6,850 nt of DNA from contig JABHOU010000283.1 of assembly GCA_018695085.1 (NCBI GenBank), positions 1 to 6,850 of the forward strand, in the 5' to 3' direction. A program made the position numbers and the translations under genes. Positions within the stretch are counted from its first letter, which is position 1; every line of letters starts with the position of its first letter. The notes under the pieces were generated by a model. The model was not told the DNA's origin, did not search any database, and saw nothing but the letters and a program-made list of their open reading frames with translations. Source of the stretch: Opitutia bacterium (GTDB lineage: Bacteria > Verrucomicrobiota > Verrucomicrobiia > Opitutales > Seribacteraceae). Shown one piece after another: positions 1 to 6,238 of this stretch.

Positions 1-614
1 CCCGCCAACGCAACCGCTGCGCCAACGGGAGAAAATTCAAAAAGACCGTATGGCTGAGCATTCGGGATCAGATCTGCCCGCATGGTTGCGATGATGATGT
101 TGGGAGGCGTGCCGATCATGGTCATCATGCCTCCGAGGATACTTGCGAAGGCCAAGGGCATGAGAAGCATTCCGGGAGGGCGTGCCCGTTCCGCTGCCGT
201 ACGCAGCGCGACCGGAAGCATTAGGGCAAGGGCTCCGACGTTGTTCATGAAGGCCGAACAAACCATAACCACCGTCGAGAGCGAAAAGATGTGGCCGGAC
301 TCACTCTTGGTTAAGGGGAGAATGCTTCGGGCGATGATATCCACCACACCCGCGTTGCGTAGGGCCCGACTGATTACCAGTACCGCTCCCACCGTCAGAA
401 CCGCGGGATGGCCGAATCCGGATAAGAGGTTTCCTGGATCCTTGACCAAGGTCGAAGCTCTTCCCAACGCGAATTCCAATAGGAGATCCGCCGTGACCAG
501 CATGACCAGAGATATGACTGCCACCACGTCGTGCCTCCATTTGTTTCTGGCGAAAAGAACGAAGGTTGCCACTAGAATGCCAACGACGGTGAATTGCTCA
601 GGGGTACGAATCAT
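1..614 (-). CDS. SLC13 (DASS)-family membrane permease, N-terminal part, cut by left window edge
   Basis: An open minus-strand frame starts at ATG 614 and runs without a stop to base 1, giving about 205 residues of an inner-membrane transporter. Hydrophobic segments lie near residues 8-22, 30-46, 70-85, 109-137 and 149-167. Two family signatures are visible: FMNNVGALALMLPV (122-135), in the place of the first substrate/Na+ site of SLC13 proteins, and GTPPN (168-172). The order of segments and the LLMPLAFASILGGMMT stretch before GTPPN resemble, from memory, E. coli YfbS-type permeases, which carry TrkA-C (RCK) domains further on; that part is outside the window. The substrate (di/tricarboxylate, sulfate or another anion) cannot be told from this half. 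A GTG at 623 is an alternative start, and a TAA just upstream of it closes the frame. No good Shine-Dalgarno site precedes either start. The gene is divergent from the ThuA-domain gene. Confidence 0.85.
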   Translation of the reverse strand, partial: MIRTPEQFTVVGILVATFVLFARNKWRHDVVAVISLVMLVTADLLLEFALGRASTLVKDPGNLLSGFGHPAVLTVGAVLVISRALRNAGVVDIIARSILPLTKSESGHIFSLSTVVMVCSAFMNNVGALALMLPVALRTAAERARPPGMLLMPLAFASILGGMMTMIGTPPNIIIATMRADLIPNAQPYGLFEFSPVGAAVALA

Positions 615-764
615 TTCTGTCACCCATGCTTATGGTTTCGGTGATTGCAGGCAAGACCGGTTCGTAGGGAAAGAATGGGATTTTTCGTATTCGCGCTTGC
701 GTTCGGTCGCCCAAACGTCTGAATTTCATCTTCCCTTCCTTCATCTCACCCTTCCAAACCCACT
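615..764. promoter_or_regulatory. Divergent intergenic region expected to hold both promoters
   Basis: This 150-bp gap lies between two gene starts facing away from each other, so by position it should carry promoters for the permease (minus) and for the ThuA/Gfo pair (plus). Reading both strands, I found no -35/-10 pair with good hexamers and normal spacing, no clear operator-like inverted repeat and no riboswitch-like structure. The call rests on gene arrangement alone. Confidence 0.35.
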
Positions 765-1634
765 ATGATTAAGACCATATTCACTTCTGCCTTTGCCCTC
801 GCCTTTGCTTTCGGAGGTGTCCTTGTCGCACAAGACAAGAAGCAAGATAAGGAATTGCAGCAAATCAATGCGGCTCTTCCCTCCAAGCCGACCGTCAAAC
901 CAAGCAAAACGCACAAGATTCTCGTCTACTCGAAACCGAGTGGTTTTCGGCATGGTTCTATTCCCACCGGGATCAAGGGCTTGCGAGCCATGGCAGCCAA
1001 GACCAAAGCCTTTGAGGCAACTTTCACCTTGGAGACGACTGAATTCACGACCGAGGGCCTGAAGAAGTACGACGCCATAATCTTCAACAATACCACGCAC
1101 GTCCAAAAGGCTTTCACCGAGCAGTCTCAGCGTGACGCCATCCTCAATTTCATTAAGGACGGCAAGGCCTTCATGGGTTTCCATTCCGCATCGGACGGCG
1201 GCATGACCGGGTGGAACGAGTACACCGAAATGATTGGTGGTTGTTTTGCCGGCCACCCTTGGGGCGCCGGCGGAAAGTGGCCTTTCACCGTAGAGGATAC
1301 GGCTCATCCCGTGAACAAGGCCTTCAAGGACATGGAGACCTTCGAGTATTCCGACGAAATTTACCAGTACAAGAACTACGACCGGAAAAACGTTCGCGTG
1401 CTTGTTTCCCTTGATGCGGTCAAATCAGGCAAGAAGGGTAATTCAAAGACGAACGATTATCCCGTTTCATGGGTGCGATCCTACGGCAAGGGGCGGATTT
1501 TCTACTCGAACTTCGGTCATAACAAGGCCACTTGGTGGACTCCTTATATGCTCCAGCATTTTCTTGATGGCATCCAGTGGGCCCTTGGAGACATCGATGG
1601 ACCATCGGAATCCCTTCCTCTTCCCAAAAACTGA
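765..1634 (+). CDS. Secreted ThuA-like domain protein
   Basis: This 289-residue protein has a Sec-type signal peptide: Lys3, a hydrophobic core over about residues 5-21, and likely cleavage after Ala22 in LVA|QD. A charged linker (23-50) leads into a ThuA-like domain (PF06283 type, about 51-276) with a flavodoxin/amidotransferase-like alpha/beta fold. Visible family signatures are KILVYSKPSGFRH (51-63), YDAIIFNNTT, GFHSASD (138-144), GGCFAGHPWG (158-167) and a late YSNFGHNKATWW. Rhizobial ThuA works with the Gfo/Idh/MocA enzyme ThuB in using trehalose and related disaccharides through 3-keto sugars. Here the next gene is likewise a Gfo/Idh/MocA protein, so a joint sugar role outside the cytoplasm is a reasonable inference, but substrate and reaction are unknown. 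ATG 765 is chosen because it gives an intact signal peptide; no Shine-Dalgarno site is evident before it. Confidence 0.9.
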   Translation: MIKTIFTSAFALAFAFGGVLVAQDKKQDKELQQINAALPSKPTVKPSKTHKILVYSKPSGFRHGSIPTGIKGLRAMAAKTKAFEATFTLETTEFTTEGLKKYDAIIFNNTTHVQKAFTEQSQRDAILNFIKDGKAFMGFHSASDGGMTGWNEYTEMIGGCFAGHPWGAGGKWPFTVEDTAHPVNKAFKDMETFEYSDEIYQYKNYDRKNVRVLVSLDAVKSGKKGNSKTNDYPVSWVRSYGKGRIFYSNFGHNKATWWTPYMLQHFLDGIQWALGDIDGPSESLPLPKN

Positions 1635-1676
1635 ATCTCTTGAACCTAAATTTTTAACTCAAACTTACTAAACTAC

Positions 1677-1680
1677 GGAG
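1677..1680 (+). promoter_or_regulatory. Ribosome binding site of the Gfo/Idh/MocA gene
   Basis: GGAG (within ACGGAGAA) sits 9 bases before ATG 1690. It is the clearest Shine-Dalgarno match in the window and fixes the start at the methionine that begins the Tat signal peptide. Confidence 0.65.
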
Positions 1681-1689
1681 AACTCAAAA

Positions 1690-3012
1690 ATGAAAGAAAC
1701 CGAAAACGTCTCACGACGAAAATTCCTAGGGACTACAGCCACCGCTAGCGCCGCCATAACCTTTCCACATGTTTTGAACGCCCAGAAAGCGCGCAGCGAA
1801 ACCGTGCGCTTCGGATTGGTCGGATGTGGAGGTCGTGGTACGGGAGCCGCAACCCAGATTCTGAACTCACAGCACAATACAAAGCTGGTGGCCATGGCCG
1901 ATGCCTACATCGACAAGGTGGACGGTGCCCACAAGCGAGTCGCCAGAACCCATGAGAAGAAAGTGGACGTGCCTCAGGATATGAAATTTGCGGGTTTCGA
2001 CGCTTACAAGAAGCTCATGGAGCAGGACCTCGACCTCGTCGTTCTTGCCACTTCTCCCGGTTTCCGCCCTTTGCACTTCGAGAATGCCGTGAACAAGGGA
2101 CTTCATGTTTTCATGGAAAAGCCCGTCGGGGTAGATGGTCCAGGTATTCGTCGCGTTCTCGCGGCCAACGAAATCGCCAAGAAAAAGAACCTTTTGGTCG
2201 CCGTCGGTTTGCAACGCCACCATGAGCCTCAATACCAAGAAACCATCAAGCGCCTGCAGGACGGAGCCATTGGAGATATTAATTACATGCGCGCCTTCTG
2301 GAATGGCGGAGGTGTGTGGACGCGCGGTCGCCAAGCAGACCAGACCGAACTCCAGTACCAAATGCGCAACTGGTACTACTTCAATTGGCTCTGTGGCGAT
2401 CACATCACCGAGCAGCACATTCACAACCTCGACGTCATCAACTGGCTCAAGGACGGTTTCCCCGTGGAAGCCAATGGGCAGGGCGGCCGTGAGGTTCGCG
2501 GAAATTCAGCCAATGACGGCGACGCTAAGAATCACGGCGAGATCTTCGATCACCATTTCGTCGAGTACAAGTATGCCGACGGGTCTCGCCTGTACAGCCA
2601 GTGCCGACACATCAAGGGATGCTTCAACAGCGTATCCGAACATGCCTATGGTTCCAAGGGCGAGTCGGACATAGGACGCTCAACAATCTTCGGCAAGGAC
2701 GACAGCGCTTGGCGTTTCTCGGGCAAACGCCTCGGGGGGCACCAGCAAGAGCAGCTCGATCTTATCGACGCTTTGGCAAAGGGTGAAATCTACAACGAGG
2801 GAGACTATGGAGCCAAGAGTACGCTTACCTCTATTCTCGGTCGTTACGCCACTTACTCCGGGAAGACCGTTACTTGGGATCAAGCCTTGAACAACAAGAT
2901 TCAACTTTGTCCCGATCTCGATCACTTGACATGGGATAGCGACGCACCCGTTCAACCTAATCAGGATGGACATTACTCCGCGGCTGTTCCCGGCAAGTCC
3001 CGAGTCGTCTAA
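1690..3012 (+). CDS. Tat-exported Gfo/Idh/MocA-family oxidoreductase
   Basis: This is a 440-residue NAD(P)-dependent oxidoreductase of the glucose-fructose oxidoreductase/inositol dehydrogenase family. The N-terminus has a twin-arginine signal, SRRKFLG (residues 8-14), then a mildly hydrophobic stretch and probable cleavage after Ala31, so it is likely exported folded with its cofactor, as Zymomonas GFOR is. The Rossmann dinucleotide loop is VGCGGRGTGA (44-53). EKPVG (143-147) is the family's EKP motif, with Lys144 as the catalytic lysine. DHITEQHIHNLD (237-248) holds the usual catalytic histidine position, His245. Where many relatives have Asp four residues before that His, this protein has Glu241. 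Length and the C-terminal half fit the bacterial subgroup with the Gfo/Idh/MocA C2-type domain. It lies 55 bp after the ThuA-domain gene and ends before an intrinsic terminator, so the two are probably co-transcribed. The substrate is probably a sugar or polyol; which one is not visible. Confidence 0.93.
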   Translation: MKETENVSRRKFLGTTATASAAITFPHVLNAQKARSETVRFGLVGCGGRGTGAATQILNSQHNTKLVAMADAYIDKVDGAHKRVARTHEKKVDVPQDMKFAGFDAYKKLMEQDLDLVVLATSPGFRPLHFENAVNKGLHVFMEKPVGVDGPGIRRVLAANEIAKKKNLLVAVGLQRHHEPQYQETIKRLQDGAIGDINYMRAFWNGGGVWTRGRQADQTELQYQMRNWYYFNWLCGDHITEQHIHNLDVINWLKDGFPVEANGQGGREVRGNSANDGDAKNHGEIFDHHFVEYKYADGSRLYSQCRHIKGCFNSVSEHAYGSKGESDIGRSTIFGKDDSAWRFSGKRLGGHQQEQLDLIDALAKGEIYNEGDYGAKSTLTSILGRYATYSGKTVTWDQALNNKIQLCPDLDHLTWDSDAPVQPNQDGHYSAAVPGKSRVV

Positions 3013-3043
3013 CGATTATTGGAATTTCCTACAGTTTACTTTT

Positions 3044-3084
3044 GAGGGAGCCTCGGCGAAGATTCGCCGAGGCTTCTTCTTTTT
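3044..3084 (+). terminator. Rho-independent terminator after the ThuA/Gfo pair
   Basis: GCCTCGGCGAA (3050-3060) pairs perfectly with TTCGCCGAGGC (3063-3073) around an AGAT tetraloop. The stem extends outward to 3044/3079 with two G-T wobbles. A run of five T (3080-3084) follows on the plus strand. The opposite strand has no comparable T run, so it acts in one direction. It lies 32 bp after the oxidoreductase stop and separates that unit from dcd. Confidence 0.92.
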
Positions 3085-3120
3085 GACCAACTCCAACTCT
3101 TCCTCTAAAGGTTTGCAATT

Positions 3121-3657
3121 ATGATTCTTTCCGACACCGCTATTCTTGCTGCCATGGAGTCCGGAGACATCGTGGTCGAGCCTTTCGATCGTGATCGTCT
3201 CGGTACGAACAGCTACGACGTTTGCCTAGGCAAGAACCTTGCCTGCTATGTCGATGACGTGCTGGACGCTCGAGCTCATAATCACGTAGAGCGTTTTGAA
3301 ATTAGTCCGGAAGGAATAGTGCTAGAGCCGGGAAAAACCTATCTGGGCGTTACCGAGGAATACACCGAGACTCGACGCTATGTTCCTTTTTTAGAAGGGA
3401 AGTCCAGCGTGGGTCGTCTGGGGATTGATATTCATGCGACGGCGGGTAAGGGCGACGTCGGGTTTTGCAATCATTGGACACTCGAGATTTCGGTGGCTCA
3501 ATCCGTACGCGTTTATGCGGGTATGCCCATCGGGCAACTCATCTATTTCCTCGTGGATGGTGATGTAGGGGTTGATTATTCCTCGAAATCTTCCGCCAAG
3601 TACAATGAGCGCACTCCTTATCCCGTTGAATCGATGATGTGGAAGAATAATTTCTAG
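3121..3657 (+). CDS. dcd: dCTP deaminase (Dcd; possibly bifunctional with dUTPase activity)
   Basis: This 178-residue cytoplasmic enzyme of the dCTP deaminase/dUTPase fold converts dCTP to dUTP, the precursor route to dTMP. The core signature EGKSSVGRLGIDIHATAG (92-109) is followed by GDVGF and WTLEI. By alignment from memory with E. coli Dcd, Ser95, Arg99, Ala108 and Glu122 match Ser111, Arg115, Ala124 and the catalytic Glu138, with identical spacing. IGQLIYF (about 137-143) and SAKYNER near the C-terminus are also typical. The TAGKGDVGF stretch resembles the bifunctional archaeal Dcd-Dut more than the E. coli TAHRID version, so direct dCTP-to-dUMP conversion is possible but not shown. The protein is a little shorter than the E. 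coli enzyme (193 residues) yet appears complete. A modest AAAGG (3107-3111) precedes the ATG. A SufU-like gene follows after 7 bp. Confidence 0.93.
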   Translation: MILSDTAILAAMESGDIVVEPFDRDRLGTNSYDVCLGKNLACYVDDVLDARAHNHVERFEISPEGIVLEPGKTYLGVTEEYTETRRYVPFLEGKSSVGRLGIDIHATAGKGDVGFCNHWTLEISVAQSVRVYAGMPIGQLIYFLVDGDVGVDYSSKSSAKYNERTPYPVESMMWKNNF

Positions 3658-3664
3658 ATGGGCC

Positions 3665-4081
3665 GTGGACGAAGACCTGCATCGCGAGATTTTGGAGGAC
3701 CACGGTCGTCGTCCACGGCATAAGCATGAGTTGCCCGAGGCCGAACTCATAGGTGAACATCGAAGTGAGTTTACGGGTAATGAATCCAAATTGTTTCTCA
3801 AGTTAGCCACTGCCGGGACCGTTGCCGAGGCAAGCTTTTTGGGTCAGGGATCTGCCCTGTCGTTGGCTTCCGGTTCGTTGATTGCCAGCTATGCCCCGGG
3901 TAAAACTACGAAGGATTTGTTGAAGCTTTCCCGTTTAGTGAACCGCGTGATGCTAGAGGGAGTGGATGAGAATCTTCCGGGTGAGATGGTTGTCTATCAT
4001 ACGATTCGTCGGTTTCCCGAGCGTCACGATTGCGCTCTACTCGCTTGGCGAGCTTTGGAGGATGCCTTGGGAGAAGCCTAG
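3665..4081 (+). CDS. SufU/IscU-like (NifU N-terminal type) protein lacking two of three ligand cysteines
   Basis: This 138-residue protein matches the length and pattern of SufU-type Fe-S assembly proteins: LHREILEDHGRRPRH at the start (relatives: LYRxVIxDHYxNPRN), SFLGQGSALSLASGSL in the middle, and RRFPERHDCALLAWRALEDAL at the end (relatives: FPARxKCATLxWxALE). SufU has three conserved cysteines and an Asp that bind zinc or hold a cluster. Here CGD becomes Thr37-Gly38-Asn39, the GQGC cysteine becomes Ser63, and only Cys123 remains; Arg120 in the FPxR motif is kept. The frame is intact, so this is divergence rather than decay by frameshift, and normal scaffold or sulfur-acceptor function is doubtful. 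GTG 3665 is the only usual start codon after the upstream in-frame stop at 3635. It lies 7 bp after dcd and is probably co-transcribed with it. Its stop overlaps the convergent helicase stop. Confidence 0.82.
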   Translation: MDEDLHREILEDHGRRPRHKHELPEAELIGEHRSEFTGNESKLFLKLATAGTVAEASFLGQGSALSLASGSLIASYAPGKTTKDLLKLSRLVNRVMLEGVDENLPGEMVVYHTIRRFPERHDCALLAWRALEDALGEA

Positions 4082-6183
4082 CTTCGACGACGAGCCCAAC
4101 CGCCTCCGTATTTTGATTTGCCGCCATAGCCTTGGTTCCCTCTTCCGTAATTCCCCTGAGACCGGTAGGAGGGAGCAGGTTTTTCAACCTCGTAATGGGT
4201 GTCCGGCAATTCCCGAATAAAGCGGCTCAACTGCATCCTGACAGGTGTTCCCTTTTGATGCGATAGCATGGGGAAGATCATGAACAACTCTTTTTCGGCT
4301 CTAGTTGCCGCGACGTAGAATAGGCGCCGTTCCTCCTCGAGGTCGCCTTCTCCGTCGATGGCTTTTTTAATAGGGAAAAGTCCGTCGGCCAAACCTATGA
4401 TAAAGACATAGGGGAACTCCAAGCCTTTCGCCTGATGAATCGTAGAGAGACGCAGGCAACTCTCTCCTGATTGGGTGACTCGGTTTCCGGACTCCGAACT
4501 GAGTAAAATGAGTTCGGCCAGCATTTCCGATAGGTTGTCGTATCGAGAGGCAAATTCTATTAGGCTTTCGAGATCTTCCTCGCGGTGAGCCCAGTTGTCA
4601 TAGGTGTAGCGAATGAAGTCGGCATACCATCCGTTGACCGCTAGATCGACGACCTTGGACGGTGGTGATGTGCTGGCTGCTTCATCAACTGCCTGAAGGG
4701 TTTCCACAAGGGCATCCCAGTCCTCTTCGGCATCTGCAGGTATTTTTTTGGAGACTGCTTCCGTGGCGAGAGCTTCCACCATCGGGATATTGTTCTTCGA
4801 TGAAACAGTTTCGGCCAAATTTAGAATTTTCGAAGCGGTTTTTTCTCCAATTTTCGGCAACAGGCACGCAAACCGATGGAAAGCCGGAAGGTCTTTCGGG
4901 TTCACGATGAAGCGTAACTGGGAAACCAAGTCCTTAACGTGAGCTTGCTCAAAGAACCGAATGCCGCTGGTGATGACGAATGGAGTGCCTCTTCTTGAGA
5001 GCTCCATCTGAATGTCCATCGCATGAAAGTGGGCACGATAAAGGATGGCGATTTCGGAGTAGCGAGCTCCACGGTCAATCAACCTGTCGATCCGGTTTAA
5101 GACGTAATCCGCTTGCTGGTAAGAATCCATAGCAGGGACGAAGACGGGAAGGTTTTCGTTCCCGCGAGAGGGCTTTAGGGTTTTAGTATAGCTGCGGTCA
5201 GTAGATCTTGATTCAAGGATGTCGTTGGCCAGTTCGAGAATCTGGGGCGAACTTCTATAATTCGTCTCTATCTTGTAAATGGTGGTGTTTGGGTGTCGCT
5301 TCGGGAAGTCTAGAATTTGATCAAGATCCGCTCCTCTCCATGTGTATATGCACTGTGCATCGTCACCGACTGCCATGATCTGGTGGTTGGCGGCGATCTT
5401 ATCGACTATGCTGGCTTGGAGGATGTTAACGTCTTGGTATTCATCGACCAGAATGTGGCGGAAGCGATTTTGGTAGTAAGTCGCCGCTTCTTCATTGTTT
5501 TCGAGAACTTGTAGCCAGAGCTCCAGCAGATCATCATAGTCTGCAAGCCCTCGTCGGAGCTTGGTTTCTCTATATTCTTCAGCAAAAAATGCAATTTGCT
5601 CAATGACGTCCTTGTTGGAGGGATAGCGAGCTCTGGCCGCCTCCTCGATAGGGCGCATGACGTTTCTTGCGAAACTTATAAGGTTTTTGAGAGGTTTTGG
5701 CTTGGGATTGTCTTTTTTCTTAAGAAAGTCCGGATCGGATTCTCGAATGATTTCGCTGAGGAGGGCATCGGAGTCGGAGTCGTCGAGAATGGTGTAATTC
5801 CTCGGAAGTCCCACCACGTCGCCGAAACTTCTCAAGACTTGGCCACCGACGTGATGGAAGGTGCCACCCAAAAATTGATGGGCGGCAACCCCCGTAAGAT
5901 GTTCGACACGGTCGAGCATCTCCCTTGAGGCCTTGTTCGTAAAGGTCAGGAGTAGGATTTCTTCCGGAAGAGCTCCTTGGGTAAGTAGGTAAGCCACTCG
6001 ATAGGTAAGCGTACGGGTCTTGCCGGAACCTGCCCCTGCTAGGACAATGGCAGGCCCGTCGGGTGCGGTGACTGCCGCGTACTGGTCATCGTTCAACTCG
6101 GCCCTAAAGTCAATTTGGGCTTTGGTTGCCGCGGTGGGCGCATCACCGAACAGGTCGTCATCCTCATCCTCGTAGTCGTACAC
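4078..6183 (-). CDS. UvrD/PcrA/Rep-family superfamily 1A DNA helicase
   Basis: This 701-residue ATP-dependent 3'-5' DNA helicase probably acts in repair or in removing replication and transcription blocks. All core motifs are present in order: Q motif LNDDQYAAV (Gln34), Walker A AGAGSGKT (49-56), motif Ia LLTFTNKAS (from about 78), GTFHH, motif II DEYQD (247-251), motif III GDDAQCIYTWRGAD (273-286), motif IV NYRSS (308-312), motif V STIHQAKGLEF (580-590) and motif VI VAATRA with Arg628. The 270 residues between motifs IV and V leave room for a normal 2B domain. The N-terminus is acidic (DYEDEDDD). The C-terminus is a Gly/Arg/Tyr-rich tail (about 669-701) in place of the linker and Tudor-like domain of UvrD and PcrA, so I cannot choose between uvrD, pcrA and rep. 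GTG 6183 is the first usual start after the in-frame stop at 6244-6246; no Shine-Dalgarno site is seen. The proB stop is 55 bp upstream. Confidence 0.93.
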   Translation of the reverse strand: MYDYEDEDDDLFGDAPTAATKAQIDFRAELNDDQYAAVTAPDGPAIVLAGAGSGKTRTLTYRVAYLLTQGALPEEILLLTFTNKASREMLDRVEHLTGVAAHQFLGGTFHHVGGQVLRSFGDVVGLPRNYTILDDSDSDALLSEIIRESDPDFLKKKDNPKPKPLKNLISFARNVMRPIEEAARARYPSNKDVIEQIAFFAEEYRETKLRRGLADYDDLLELWLQVLENNEEAATYYQNRFRHILVDEYQDVNILQASIVDKIAANHQIMAVGDDAQCIYTWRGADLDQILDFPKRHPNTTIYKIETNYRSSPQILELANDILESRSTDRSYTKTLKPSRGNENLPVFVPAMDSYQQADYVLNRIDRLIDRGARYSEIAILYRAHFHAMDIQMELSRRGTPFVITSGIRFFEQAHVKDLVSQLRFIVNPKDLPAFHRFACLLPKIGEKTASKILNLAETVSSKNNIPMVEALATEAVSKKIPADAEEDWDALVETLQAVDEAASTSPPSKVVDLAVNGWYADFIRYTYDNWAHREEDLESLIEFASRYDNLSEMLAELILLSSESGNRVTQSGESCLRLSTIHQAKGLEFPYVFIIGLADGLFPIKKAIDGEGDLEEERRLFYVAATRAEKELFMIFPMLSHQKGTPVRMQLSRFIRELPDTHYEVEKPAPSYRSQGNYGRGNQGYGGKSKYGGGWARRRS

Positions 6184-6238
6184 GGGACGATACCAATTGA
6201 TAAAATAGGGATTCCTGCAAGCGTATTTGGAAAACTCT

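Noticed and set aside
82..768. A 228-codon plus-strand open frame opposite the permease gene
   Set aside because: The minus strand gives a clear SLC13-type sequence with family motifs. The plus-strand product is rich in Arg/Thr/Met, has no recognisable domain and overlaps the ThuA-domain start.
741..1307. A 188-codon minus-strand open frame across the ThuA-domain gene
   Set aside because: Antisense shadow of a strongly recognisable gene; the product has no domain signature, and its start lies deep inside the ThuA coding sequence.
1867..2424. A 185-codon minus-strand open frame inside the oxidoreductase gene
   Set aside because: It lies wholly opposite conserved Gfo/Idh/MocA coding sequence and shows no motif of its own.
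3083..3111. Possible dcd promoter: TTGACC (3083-3088), 17-bp spacer, TAAAGG (3106-3111)
   Set aside because: The -35 match is good (5 of 6) but the -10 matches only 3 of 6, overlaps the likely ribosome binding site and would leave almost no leader. A dcd promoter must lie near here, but this pair is not convincing.
3658..3660. ATG directly after the dcd stop as the start of the SufU-like gene
   Set aside because: It is in a different frame and reaches a stop after about 20 codons. The SufU-like frame is entered only from GTG 3665.
3391..3810. A 139-codon minus-strand open frame across dcd and the SufU-like gene
   Set aside because: Antisense to the conserved Dcd core; no recognisable protein family.
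4073..4085. Hairpin GAAGC-CTA-GCTTC at the convergent gene ends as a terminator
   Set aside because: The stem is only 5 bp with a 3-base loop and no T run on either side.
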